Shown piece by piece: positions 20,999-32,368 of a stretch of 32,500 bases of DNA (position 1 is the first letter of the stretch; every line of letters begins with the position of its first letter). This stretch comes from Glandiceps talaboti (Eukaryota; Hemichordata; Enteropneusta; Spengelidae), in the NCBI RefSeq assembly GCF_964340395.1, contig NC_135559.1, positions 22,212,121-22,244,620 on the forward strand, given 5' to 3'. Made by a program: the position numbers and the translations under genes. The notes under the pieces were generated by a model. That model made no database searches. It was not told where the DNA came from and saw nothing but the letters and a program-made list of their open reading frames with translations.

Positions 20999-21295
20999 TG
21001 ATGTCACGTGTTATTACTTGTAGTTTACCACGAATTTCAAAAATAGTGATGTCATCTGATCATGACGTCATTCAACGGGCTTTAGACAGTAATCTAATGA
21101 CGTCATTCGTAGTTTAACTGTAATTCTTAAAATAATGACGTCATCTAAACCTGATGTCACTCAGCGTGGCTTAGCATGACGTAATCTAATCATGACGTCA
21201 TTTGACGTGGTGTTAACTATAATGTGAAAGGTAGCGATGCTAATGTACTCCATGATGTCACATTACATTCTTCCCACTATGTCTAAATGATGTCA
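20999..21295. promoter_or_regulatory. Cluster of TGAYGTCA (CRE/bZIP-like) sites in a diverged 89-bp tandem repeat
   Basis: Perfect TGACGTCA palindromes occur at 21063, 21098, 21136 and 21193. TGATGTCA variants are at 20999, 21047, 21152, 21253 and 21288, with half-sites TGACGTAA at 21177 and TGACGTGG at 21203. Three pairs are spaced exactly 16 bp start to start (21047/21063, 21136/21152, 21177/21193). A GTAGTTTA phrase at 21020 and 21109 marks an 89-bp unit. A CACGTG lies at 21005. A further isolated TGACGTCA is at 21939. It may be a regulatory cluster or simply a repeat family whose unit contains the palindrome. Confidence 0.55.
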
Positions 21296-21299
21296 TAAG

Positions 21300-22175
21300 G
21301 CAATATCTCTGTATCTAATTCTACTGATTCTAAAACTTTTATCATGTTTCTAATTGTAAAATATTACAATCATATCTGTATTTCTCGAAATCCGGCAGTA
21401 AAGGAAGACAGAATAGAATGGTGTTAGCAATCGCAGTACAGGTAGCTTTACAATTTAAACTTTACTAAAAAACTCGCTTTTTTGTTACTTATTGTCACGC
21501 AATAAATGGAATCCTAAACTTAGATCATTAGGTTCACCTTTCATCTTTTTCTCATGAGTGATAACGACGACGTACCATTTGACTCTGTTGTGCATGTCTT
21601 AATTCAGTTAGGAACACATTGTAACACAGTGACTGAAATCTGTACCGTCATACTACTTTTGTCTGTAAGTATTTGGACATCTGGATGACAGATTTAATTT
21701 ATAAATTACTGTTGCATATTTTATGAAAACTACATATTGTTAATATACATCAGTGTATGTAAATAACCAACTTACAGTACATCTTTATTCTTATGATCAC
21801 TTGGACATCGATCAATCACACATTTGAAGGCAACATGAAATTATCCAGCTAGCTTAGCGTTACAATAAAGGTGTAATGCAAGATTTTACTTTTTGGTGAG
21901 AATTGATCCAATTTGAAGCTTTACGAATAGCAATGTAATGACGTCACAGTGAGACTGTGTCACGTGGTACAGTTACTGTAGCTTTCTTTAAATATTGTAT
22001 TGTGTTATGTTATTCAGTAATAAAGTCAACATCATTAAATATTATCCAACAAAGTAAACTGTATTTGTTTCGATATTTGCTCTTTATATACGTTCCCCTA
22101 AGGCCTAAAAAGATTATGTGGTTCCGATTACGATCAATTTTTGATTAGATGGGTCAGGTAATTTTTATTTATTTT
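21300..22175. other. AT-rich non-coding stretch, nothing recognised
   Basis: No exon, RNA gene or element could be supported. The open frame at 21957-22148 has no domain or codon signal. Confidence 0.5.
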
Positions 22176-22315
22176 TTTTCATATGTGAGTGTCTAGTTCA
22201 GGTAGTTATACTTTCCATTGTTTTCATACGTGAGTGTCTAGTTCAGGTAGTTATACTTTCCATTGTTTTCATACGTGAGTGTCTAGTTCAGGTAGTTATG
22301 TTTTCTGTTGTTTTC
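22176..22315. repeat. 45-bp tandem repeat, three copies
   Basis: CATAYGTGAGTGTCTAGTTC starts at 22180, 22225 and 22270, exactly 45 bp apart. The first two copies differ by one base in that phrase; the third is more diverged at its 3' end. Confidence 0.95.
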
Positions 22316-22610
22316 CATATGGTCTGTGTTATTGGTTTCTTCTCATCGGATGTATAGCCATTACAGATTGGAAGAACAGTTTTATATTGTCTTTTTAAGT
22401 TGATGCCAGTTCCGCATCCACTATTTCTTGTGAGACTTCACAATTTTGGCGATTTTATTTTTTCTGAAATACGCGTACGTAAAGAACAGTTTTTGGAATT
22501 GGAAGTAAATGTCATCCTGTTTTCAAAAAGATGAATTGATATATTGTCCCAATTTCTTACCTCCGTCCTTATTGTTAGTTTACCTAGAAGAAATCATGAA
22601 ACATTGCTTA

Positions 22611-22958
22611 AAGTGGTCATATGGATGATAATCGGTTATTCATTTTCGATTTTCAATTTGTAACTATGTTTTCTAACACAAAATAATGTGAATAGAAGCA
22701 ACATGTACCAAATTCTTGTTTGTAGCTCTATCAATAAATTGTAAAAAAAAAAATGTCTGAAATGTCTGAAAAGGTATTGTAGTTACAAAAAGAAACTTTT
22801 CACTCACATATTTGACCTTTTTGCAATTTATTGAGTTGAAAACATGGACTTCATGTATGTTGTTTCGCGTTATTTTTTCAAGTAGAAAAACATAGTAGAG
22901 TTATTTAAAAAATTGAAAATCGAAAATAAATAACTGATTGCCATCCATTTGGCCACTG
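22611..22958. mobile_element. Foldback (MITE-like) element with long imperfect inverted repeats
   Basis: The left outer arm (from AAGTGGTCATATGGATGATA at 22611) matches the reverse complement of the right outer arm (ending near 22958), including CATTTTCGATTTTCAATTT on the left. About 45 outer bases align with 7-8 mismatches. Similarity continues inward with small indels to CAATAAATTG on both sides (22730s and about 22826), so the arms are about 140 bp around a short centre. The right end reads ...CCACTG, so a CAGTG-type terminus is possible. No clear target-site duplication was found. No coding capacity. Confidence 0.68.
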
Positions 22959-24598
22959 AACACGCACATAGAGATGTATATGTATTACATATCGTACTTG
23001 TTACTTTATATGTTATGTAAGGAGATAGTGTTATTAACTGACATTTAAATTCAACATTTCGAAGCTGTGAAATAATTGCCTAAATATTGTCTTGAAATAG
23101 ACAGGTCACCCCTAGATGAAAGGGGTACTGACGTTTTGCTCTCATATCATTAAACTTTGGGAAAAAAACAATAATTAAACCTGTACATAAATATTGGTTG
23201 CTAATCTTAAATGTCTTTTTTAAATCAGTAACACCTTAAGGGAGTTGCCAAGGCTAGGACGTCAGTTAAAATTCTAAATAAAAATATGGAAATTCCATTC
23301 AATAAATACACATTTGAATAAGAATTAGCAAGGGGCAAACAGGAAATGTACAGGTAAATCGACCTCAAACTGTGACTGGAATTGACATGTTTGTATTTTG
23401 CTGGGGAGTCTGATGCGCCCTCAACGATGACTCTCTGTATCCCAGGCCCATATCACGGGTTTGTGAAATGTTGTAAAAACAGCATTTCTTCTGTTTTTTC
23501 CTGTTTTGAGCTCATTTTCTTAATCATTATATTTGCTTATTATACAAGCTAGGGAATTCGGGTTTTCTTTATCGGATAAATTAGGTCAAGGACAAGAAAC
23601 GAATGGTTGGGAATTTCCCAACAGTTGAACGGCCAGGGAACACTACTTCATTGTAAATGGGATACAGGTTTACAAAAACTTGCAATTTTGAGAGATAATA
23701 GCAACCAAATGGAATTATATTTCAGCAAAGTTGTACCATACGAATTTGACATTATTATTTACGATGACAGCGATGAAAAAAAAACGAAAAAAAAACAACA
23801 GTTGCCTTGTAAAAATTGGAAAATATGAAAAATATGACATATTAATATACACACGTATCAAATTTCATCATAACATAAACAAACAATATTTTAATGTTTT
23901 TTGCTGATATGTTGAATATATAAAGAACAAACTGAAAATATGGAGTCAATACCTTCATTTTTAACAAAGTTATAACATTTTCACTAAGTAAAGAATGGGG
24001 ATGAAAGATAGCCTGTGCAACAACCTTAAAGGCTATGGATAGCCTACACATTGCATTAAAACACTCTTTACATTAATTGTGTACCTGGCACAGGAAAGGT
24101 GTGAAGTCATCACCTATTAGAAATAAGCGATAGGGATTTCGGGTTTGCAGAGAGCTAGAGAGGAGTCGGAGGCTTTTTGTATCAAAATATGTTAAGGCCC
24201 CCCCCCCCCACCTCAGAGCATCACGTATTTCAAGACCCCCTCCCCACCCGTACTTACATATTTTTTCCGATCCGTGACCTCTCATCAGCCAATATTCCAA
24301 CTCGCTCCCTAATACCCGATCGGAACTCATCTTGTCTAGGTATTTTTTTTTGTTTACCAACGTCTCGTCTCCGCACAGGACGTCTTCATGATATGAACGA
24401 ATCGAAAATAAGTAAAATACACAAAGCGATCGACACTAAAGTCGTTCTAAAATTAAATGACGAAAATGATCTTAAAAGGCAAAGTAATAAACAATTTGAA
24501 CGGTAGAGGGCGCTACAACGTGCAGAAAACGGTAAAATTGGAAAAGTGAATACAATAAATACACAAGCCCCTGATGAAGGAGGAAATATGTACAATCA
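22959..24598. other. AT-rich non-coding stretch, nothing firmly recognised
   Basis: It contains a poly-C run at about 24197-24210. Opposed open frames at 24073-24360 (minus) and 24177-24506 (plus) overlap one another and show no domain I recognise; a lysine/asparagine-rich stretch (24390-24505) could be the tail of a transposon ORF but cannot be supported. Confidence 0.4.
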
Positions 24599-25341
24599 TA
24601 AGACAAGACAAGATATGAGATGAGACGATATGAGACGAGATGAGATGAGATGAGATGAGATGAAATGAAATGAGATGACATGACATGACATGACATGAGA
24701 TGAAATGAAATGAAATGAGATGAGATGAGATGAGATGAGATGATATGAGATGAGATGAGATGAGATGAAATGAGATGAAATGAGATGAGATGAGATGAAA
24801 TGAGATGAGATGAGATGAGATGAAATGAAATGAGATGAAATGAGATGAAATGAGATGAGATGAGATGAGATGAGATGAGATGAGATGAGATGAAATGAGA
24901 TGAGATGAGATGAGATAGGATGGGATGCCGGGATGAGATGAGATGAGATGAGATGAGATGAGATGAGATGAGATGAGATGAGATGAGATGAGATGAGATG
25001 AAATGAGATGAGATGAGATGAGATAGGGTGGGATGCCGGGATGAGATGAGATGAGATGAGATGAGATGAGATGAGATGAGATGAGATGAGATGAGATGAG
25101 ATGAGATGAGATGAGATGAGATAGGGTGGGATGCCGGGATGAGATGAGATGAGATGAGATGAGATGAGATGAGATGAGATGAGATGAAATGAGATGAGAT
25201 GAGATAGGGTGGGATGCCGGGATGAGATGAGATGAGATGAGATGAGATGAGATGAGATGAGATGAAATGAGATGAGATGAGATAGGGTGGGATGCCGAGA
25301 TGAGATGAGATAGGGTGGGATGCCGGGATGAGGTGAGATGA
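24599..25341. repeat. (GATGA)n pentanucleotide array with a recurring GC-rich spacer
   Basis: Mainly GAGAT/GATGA pentamers, with GAAAT variants concentrated at 24660-24900. From about 24915 a spacer GATAGGRTGGGATGCCGGG recurs about six times (near 24915, 25023, 25122, 25205, 25281, 25310), at roughly 30-110 bp intervals. Spacer plus pentamers form a higher-order unit. Long minus-strand open frames here are artefacts of the repeat. Confidence 0.97.
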
Positions 25342-25460
25342 TACAATAGTTTATTACATCCCTAATAGTGTAATTACAACACCTGGTAATTAATAAAAAC
25401 ATACAATAAAATGCAGACATGACTTACAGACTGACAAAACATAAAAACACAATAAAAATT

Positions 25461-26789
25461 GCACATAGTATATAGTACAGCACATAGTATAGTACAGCAC
25501 ATAGTATAGTACATCACATAACGGCATAGTACAACACATAGTATAGTACAGCACATAACGGTATAGTACAACACATAGTATAGTACAGCACATAGTATAG
25601 TACAGCACATATTATAGTACAACACACAGTATAGTACAATACATAGTATAGTACAGCACATAGTATAGTACAACACATAGTAAAGTATAGCACAACACAC
25701 AGTATAGTACAACACATAGTATAGTACAGCATATAGTAAAGTACAGCACATAGTATAGTACAGCATATAGTATAGTACAGCACATAGTATAGTACAACAC
25801 ATAGTATAGTACAGCATATAGTAAAGTACAGCACATAGTATAGTACAGCACATAGTATAGTACAGCATATAGTATAGTACAACACATAGTATAGTACAAC
25901 ACATAGTATAGTACAGCATATAGTAAAGTACAGCATATAGTATAGTACAGCACATAGTATAGTACAGCATATAGTATAGTACAACACATAGTATAGTACA
26001 ACACATAGTATAGTACAGCATATAGTAAAGTACAGCACATAGTATAGTACAGCACATAACGGTATAGTACAGCACATAGTATAGTACAGCACATAGTATA
26101 GTACAGCATATAGTAAAGTACAGCACATAGTATAGTACAGCACATAACGGTATAGTACAACACATAGTATAGTACAGCACATAGTATAGTACAGCATATA
26201 GTAAAGTACAGCACATAGTATAGTACAGCACATAACGGTATAGTACAACACATAGTATAGTACAGCACATAGTATAGTACAACACATAGTATAGTACAGC
26301 ACATAACGGTATAGTACAGCACATAGTATAGTACAGCACATAGTATAGTACAGCATATAGTATAGTACAACACATAGTATAGTACAGCATATAGTAAAGT
26401 ACAGCACATAGTATAGTACAGCACATAACGGTATAGTACAGCACATAGTATAGTACAGCATATAGTATAGTACAGCATATAGTATAGTACAGCACATAAC
26501 GGCATAGTACAACACATAGTATAGTACAGCATATAGTATAGTACAGCACATAGTATAGTACAACACATAGTATAGTACAACACATAGTATAGTACAGCAT
26601 ATAGTATAGTACAGCACATAGTATAGTACAACACATAGTATAGTACAGCATATAGTATAGTACAACACATAGTATAGTACAGCACATAACGGCATAGTAC
26701 AACACATAGTATAGTACAGCATATAGTATAGTACAGCACATAGTATAGTACAGCACATAGTATAGTACAACACATAGTATAGTACAGCA
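25461..26789. repeat. 17-bp satellite with 20-bp variant units
   Basis: About 78 units of CAGCACATAGTATAGTA with frequent variants CAACACATAGTATAGTA and CAGCATATAGTAAAGTA. A longer variant CACATAACGGYATAGTAC occurs about nine times, marking higher-order repeats. Minus-strand frames of over 400 codons stay open in all three phases because no phase of the unit contains a stop; they are not genes. The array abuts the LINE fragment at 26790 without a gap. Confidence 0.97.
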
Positions 26790-27380
26790 AAGGGGTAATG
26801 TGGTTACACTTCTCTCTAATAAGTAAACGAGATGCAGAATTCTGAATCATTTGAAGTTTCCGAATCTCATATGCTGGGAGGCCAAATAGTAAACTATTAC
26901 AATAATCGAGACGTTAAGTGACAAAAGCGTGAATAAGTTTCTCAGTGGAATTTTGATCAAGCAAATTTCTGATTTTACCAATCTTCCAGAGAGCCGATCT
27001 ACACAAATTAGCCACATGGGCTGACATTGAACACGCAGTATCCTTAGTGACACCAAGATTATGAACAATATTATATAGACATCGCCAATCTGTTCATTAC
27101 AGGGAGGGACAGGGCCTTCACCCGCAAATTTGGAGGAAAAGTGTATCACCTCTGTTTTCTCATCATTAAGAGCAAGCATTTTTTCCCGCATCCAAACTCT
27201 GATTTCATCAGTACATGACTCAATTTTGACAATGGGTACCTGGTCACCCTCACAAGTTATGTAAAGTTGGGAGTCATCAGCATAAAACATAGATTCAAAA
27301 CCATGACGGGTAATCGTGTCCTCTAAGGGTGCTGTATACAAGCTGTATAAAACTGGGCCAAGGACAGGGAGCTCAGCCTC
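26787..27380 (-). mobile_element. CR1/L2-like LINE reverse-transcriptase fragment, truncated on both sides
   Basis: The minus strand encodes a continuous stretch of polymerase and thumb motifs: LGPVLYSLYTAPL, FYADDSQLY (intact catalytic YADD box), MLALNDEKTEVIHF, LGVTKDT, LDYCNSLLFGLP, IQNSASRLL and HITPLL. There is a frameshift near 27075 (after GDVYI) and a TAA stop at 26914-26916 where Ser is usual before RLDYCNSLL. Upstream the homology stops at about 27380 at an AAAC microsatellite, downstream at 26787 at the 17-bp satellite. About 195 codons of an ORF2 usually near 900-1000 residues remain. Inactive. Confidence 0.88.
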
Positions 27381-27727
27381 ATTTAGTTTTGTTTACAAAT
27401 ACAAACAAACAAAACACAAACACAAACAAGTAAGTAAGTAAGTAAACAAACAAACAAACAAACAAACAAACAAACACACACACACACACACATACATACA
27501 TACATACATACAAACAAATAAACAGACAAAAACAATTAAACAGACAAATGAGAAGATACATACATGAGTAAACAACAACAAACCAACGAACAAACAAACA
27601 AACAAACACTACCCCTGCAATGGTCACCGTTGGAAAACAAACAAACAAACAAACAAACAAACAAACAAAAACAATTAAACCGACAAATGAGTAGATACAT
27701 ACATGAGTAAACAACAACAAACAAACA
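27381..27727. repeat. (AAAC)n-rich microsatellite with a duplicated segment
   Basis: AAAC, AAGT, AC and ATAC tetramer blocks. A non-microsatellite stretch AGATACATACATGAGTAAAC occurs twice (near 27553 and 27691), so a segment of about 138 bp was tandemly duplicated. Minus-strand frames over it are valine/cysteine/phenylalanine-rich repeat artefacts. Confidence 0.93.
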
Positions 27728-29973
27728 GGGGGATTTCTTCAGCATTCTATTATACATTTGCTAAATTGGTAAGTTGTCATCTAATTGTTGATGCATCATA
27801 ACCAAATATTGGTTTGCGGTATGAATACCAAGAGATGGTTAAGATTCCTTGGTAGTATATATAATACTGTAAGTACCATTTACATGTAATATGCGAGGAA
27901 AGGTCTAAAATCGCAGATAATGACCGTTTAAAAGTTACGTTATATATCTGTCACTATTTATTTCTCAACCGAATGCACAACTTAACGCTTTGATTGATAA
28001 TTCACTTTATGAACTAAGGGAAAGTTACTTTTTAGTGTAGTCTGGTTTTCCTTGAAAAATGTTTCAATGTCTTATTTATTTTTCATTCAAAATTGAGCGA
28101 TCTAGGATTGAAAATCACCGTAGTTGCGTATATATATTTCAACTGAGTCGTCAGCAATTGCCATCACAACATCGCCACCAAGCGGCAGCCTCAAACACAA
28201 AAATGGGTATTCCGAATACAGTATATCACTTTTGTGGTTGTATAGACACTCAACACCTTCGTATTTCGGCTTTGTTTGATAAAACTCTAATCATATACTC
28301 TATCAATTGTCAAGGTAAGTAAAAAGTGTGACATTGCCATTGTTTTCTCAAATAAAATGGAACCAAAGTGAGAAAAATTGTCTTTCCGCTAGTATTTTTG
28401 AGCGCGAAAATAAATGCTATCAAAGTACATATCGCATATGTGTATACAGTATGTCTGTGTTGACACACATTAGTATGTACCTGTGTAAGCTACACAGACT
28501 TACGATACGGGGCAGGTCATCGACACCATTGAGACAAGTTGGGTTGAAAATAAATGTTATGATAAATTACAGGAGATCTAGACTCTGAATATTATATGAA
28601 ATGACAGTCTATTCTCACTTGTCAACATAAATAAAGAACTGATACAAAACAGAACCATTCTGTACAAAAAGCAAACATGAATTGTCGAATTTAGTAGCCA
28701 CCTGTTAGACTCATTAGCTTGCATTTTTCTCGTAACAATAAACCAAAACGTTTCATCCAATCTTCGATATTTTTCGCCAGACCCACGAAAGGCCGGGTTA
28801 AATTGGCCGATGGTCTATAAAGGCACTGTATTCTTTATTGTGAGCCAAGACGATTAGTTTTACAACTGTCAACACCCAACTGAAACTTTTCCCCTGCAAT
28901 TGTGTATAGTATCCATACCAAAATAAGACTGGTTTAATGATAAGACTATATATAATTATAAGACATGTGGCCTTTAAATCAATTTATAGATAATGTTGCC
29001 AGCTAACAAATGGCAAACTGATTACAGTGTAATGAGAGTTTCACATCTATAGCTTGAAGTGAGATGTAGCCATCTTATGACATCTACGTTAACTCTCTAT
29101 AGTGGTTTTGTGACCAACTCGTGCACTGGGAACTCTGTTTACAGATTGATTACATTTATAGACATCACACACTGGTCTGATAATTAAAACAAATTAAAGA
29201 TTGCAGTTACAGTAAGTGCTTCATTTGGTATTAGTTGGTACTAGATCATCAACAGACATAGCTGAATCGTTACCCATACCTGTTCACGTACCCACTTCCC
29301 CATGAGATTCAAATTCCAATTATGATGATAAATAAACACTCGGTGAACACAAAGTCAATGGCAACAATAGAAAATCAGAAGTGTTTAATGCGTTTGTTGT
29401 TTGTAGGTGTGTATCCCTCGAATTAATTCTTCTTAATTCTTCTATAATTCTTCTTGGGAAACTACTAAATTAATGATGTACAACTGCAAAAGTTAACAAA
29501 TTGTAAATAACAATAATACACTCTGCAAACAATTAAGTTTACGGTCAAGGTACACGGCTGCAAATGGTTACCAGACACCCGTAAGATAATGAAGAGATTC
29601 GACAGTCATCTGTGATTTCTCTAATTAACATGTACCGAGTCCTAGACACAATTCTTGAAGATGAAATGCGATTGAAATGAAATAAAATGAATTATATATT
29701 TTGGAGAGGCCTAGGAAAAGACAGAGAGAAAACGTCAAAACGACATGTTACATATAGAATTATAAAAAGTAGGCACTCACACTCATTAACTGACGGGCTA
29801 TTATTCGTCCCTAAAATATGACATCTCACTGAGTTGTATCACGTGATCTTTGCGATACATAAATTTCCTATACTTCTCTCAAGCTGTTTTGGGCTCTCAT
29901 TAGTAAACGGATTTAAAGTATATATCAACATAGCAAATGTGTTATGTTGTTATTAAATGGGCACAGACTGAGT
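27728..29973. other. AT-rich non-coding stretch, nothing recognised
   Basis: Open frames at 28059-28322, 28328-28588 and 28578-28760 have no domain, no splice-phase support and no repeats; none is called. A small run of ATTCTTCT-like repeats lies at about 29425-29455. Confidence 0.5.
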
Positions 29974-30077
29974 CACAGGTACCAGAATCAATCTGTATTT
30001 TTTTTTTTTTTAAATATGTATGGTAAATTTACCATACATTTTTTAAAAAATCATACAGATTGATTCGGGTACCTGTG
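29974..30077. mobile_element. 104-bp foldback element, nested inverted repeats
   Basis: Outer arms 29974-29998 and 30053-30077 are 25 bp with one mismatch (start CACAGGTACC, end GGTACCTGTG). Between them a T14 run faces an A6 run, and the centre 30016-30039 is a perfect 24-bp palindrome (ATGTATGGTAAA and its complement). Nearly the whole segment can fold on itself. CTGAGT occurs just outside both ends but not in exact register, so a target-site duplication is not proven. It could be a tiny MITE or a structured RNA hairpin. Confidence 0.75.
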
Positions 30078-30850
30078 GGCTGAGTATGGATGGTTTTTGG
30101 ACGCGATTTGTGTTGCCTACGAAGTGTTACATATTGTATTCTACTTACTGAAGCATACCCATTCGTTACTTATACTGGTAGAAATCAATCCTGGTATTTA
30201 GATATAATATATAAAAGATTTTATGACATAATTTTTGGTACGTATCAACAAATCTGAGGAAATACCCGTCATTATATGAACAAGGCATGCGTTGGATGGT
30301 TTGTAAAAAATGACACGTCATGGCTACATGAATCGTTGTAAGCACAGTACTTGATTAATTTAGCCATGGTTTTATGTAAAGTATTGTGTGTTACCCACCA
30401 AAATAAAAATCGTCTACACTTTGCCTGTGCCCCTTTAAACTATTAGTAACTAAGATAATTATCTGTGAAAAATCACTAAGTATCAAATCATAAAATAAAG
30501 GTGAAACTGTTGCATATTAGTAGTGGCCAAACGTAAACATATTCTGACTTCGTCTTCAGGCTTGTTTGCACCACCTTAATTCCTGGGAACCAAGTGGCAT
30601 ACCTATAAAAGTACCTTTCTCTTATATTTCCTAGAAGTAGCTATGCAGAGTATCCGTTTTTGAATTTTACCGGAGATTATTTCCTGAGAAATGATCTGGA
30701 ACTACACCCTTTTCCCGAGGATGGTGGAATGAGCATAGGTCCCAAAGGTACCCACAAGTGAGGGTGGGGGGTGATATCATGTGTGTTAACAATAACATTG
30801 GTAACATGTAGCAGTATAGTATGGAGTTCGATGCTTAATGTGGACACAGG
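30078..30850. other. Non-coding stretch, nothing recognised
   Basis: No exon, RNA gene or repeat supported. A G-run (GTGGGGGGTG) lies at about 30763. Confidence 0.5.
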
Positions 30851-30996
30851 AGTAGTTTTTTTTTTTACCGTGGCAGTAGTTTTTTTGTACCATCTCAGTC
30901 CATGATCTCAGTCCATGGCAGTAGTTTTTTTACCAACCGAGTAGTTTTTTAATGTGGCAGTAGGTTTTTTTTACCATGGCAGTAGTTTTTTTTTTT
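30851..30996. repeat. Irregular tandem repeat of an AGTAGTTTTTT phrase
   Basis: AGTAGTTTTTTT or AGTAGGTTTTTT followed by an ACC(A/G)TGGC-like phrase recurs six times (30851 to 30996) with unit lengths of about 19-46 bp. One unit also contains a doubled CTCAGTCCATG. Confidence 0.88.
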
Positions 30997-31181
30997 AGTT
31001 TCGTGACCTTTGAACCTACCACTAGAGGGCAGGCAGTCGATTGGCTGGTAGCCTGGGTGTACCGAGAGTACCTCATCTTCATCACTTGTTTGCAATTGAA
31101 AGTCCAGCAACTCTCCATCAATTCAACTGTCTCAGTATTCATTTTTGTTGAGGGTGATTGAGGCACGCCCCTTTTTTTGAT

Positions 31182-31285
31182 ATCTCGTGCGCACGAGATG
31201 ATAAGTCGTGAGCACAAGATAATAAGTCGTGAGCACAAGATAACTTCGTTTTTCGCAATTTTGTTTGATATCTCGTGCGCACAAG
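31182..31285. repeat. Palindromic repeat cluster around ATCTCGTGCGCACGAGAT
   Basis: Positions 31182-31199 are a perfect 18-bp palindrome. It is followed by GATAAGTCGTGAGCACAA and ATAATAAGTCGTGAGCACAA degenerate half copies, and a second near-copy TATCTCGTGCGCACAAGAT at about 31269-31287. Confidence 0.9.
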
Positions 31286-31415
31286 ATCATTTTATTAGAC
31301 TAGTGTACTGTCGTATAAAACTTGCTCTATTCCTCTTCTTCTCGTCCTCATTACATTGTTTCAACCATGGTCTCAATTCCAGTTAACAAGACCTTTTCCT
31401 GTCACAGTTTTACAT

Positions 31416-31512
31416 AATGAAACTGTTCGCAAACTTATTTACCATCAATGAAACTGTCCACGAATTTGTTTATCATCACAAAGAAAGTGACGTCTGCAAT
31501 CTAGTTCACCAT
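31416..31512. repeat. Diverged 31-bp tandem repeat, three copies
   Basis: AATGAAACTGTTCGC at 31416, AATGAAACTGTCCAC at 31447 and a weaker third copy near 31478, each ending in a TTYAYCATC phrase. Confidence 0.7.
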
Positions 31513-31829
31513 CACAATGTCACTATCCCTTAACTCGTAAACACTTATTGGTGCCACATGTAAGACGTTGGTATGTTTTAGCTGTGCACCTATTCTTCAC
31601 ACAGTAGTATGTCTAAAAATCGTCTATACCTTGACCAGGTGTCAAACACAGTACCTCTCTACACAAATATCTGGTCTGTAACCACTTTGCTTTGAAGAAA
31701 TTTGTACTGAAAGGATTCCTATTTGGATTTTGTGCAAGTACGCGTACAGCGTTATGTAACAGAGAAAAACACTTTATTCGAAGCATAACTTCGTTATACT
31801 AAGGTTCCTTGTCAGTGTCATGGATTTAT

Positions 31830-32057
31830 AGCTAAAATGGTGTTGGCTTGGTGTTTCACTCGAGACATTACAGCTCAAATGGTGTTGGCTTGGTGTTTCA
31901 CTCGAGACATTACAGCTAAAATGGTGTTGGCTTGGTGTTTCACTCGAGACATTACAGCTCAAATGGTGTTGGCTTGGTGTTTCACTCGAGACATTACAGC
32001 TAAAATAGTGTTGGCTTGGTGTTTCACTCATAAGACAATACAGCTAAAATGGTGCAG
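31830..32057. repeat. 42-bp minisatellite with alternating subtypes
   Basis: Five full copies and a partial sixth of a 42-bp unit containing ATGGTGTTGGCTTGGTGTTT, then CACTCGAGACATTACAGCT. Copies alternate between CTAAAATGG and CTCAAATGG starts (A-B-A-B-A), so the recent amplification unit was the 84-bp dimer. Both strands stay open for 14-residue-period frames; not regarded as a gene. Confidence 0.95.
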
Positions 32058-32253
32058 TAAAAATAGGCTTCTAATGAAAACAGTGTGTGTGCATTATATA
32101 GTTTGTACGTACAATTTTAATTTAATCGTATGATTTTCAGAAATTAGGCAATAACTTACGAATGCAAGCTTGAGTCATTTGCATAACCGATAAGTTACCT
32201 GTGTAGGAATAACAATTAAAAAGCTTGCTATTGCCATTCAAAGTCATACTTTT

Positions 32254-32368
<115 letters not shown>

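Noticed and set aside
24073-24506. Opposed frames of 95 and 109 codons
   Set aside because: They overlap on opposite strands, contain a poly-C/poly-G run, and show no recognisable domain.
24513-25420. Minus-strand frames of 274-277 codons rich in Ser, His, Leu and Ile
   Set aside because: Translation of the GATGA pentamer array.
25374-26850. Minus-strand frames of 412-460 codons rich in Cys, Leu and Tyr
   Set aside because: All three phases of the 17-bp satellite are open at once, so this is compositional; only the first ~20 codons of one frame come from the LINE fragment.
28059-28588. Two consecutive plus-strand frames of 87 and 86 codons
   Set aside because: No domain, low-complexity residues, and no splice or start context.
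30930-31238. Minus-strand 102-codon frame
   Set aside because: It spans the AGTAGTTTTTT repeat and the ATCTCGTGCGCACGAGAT palindrome cluster. A middle part (31000-31160) looks less repetitive, but no domain or splice support was found.
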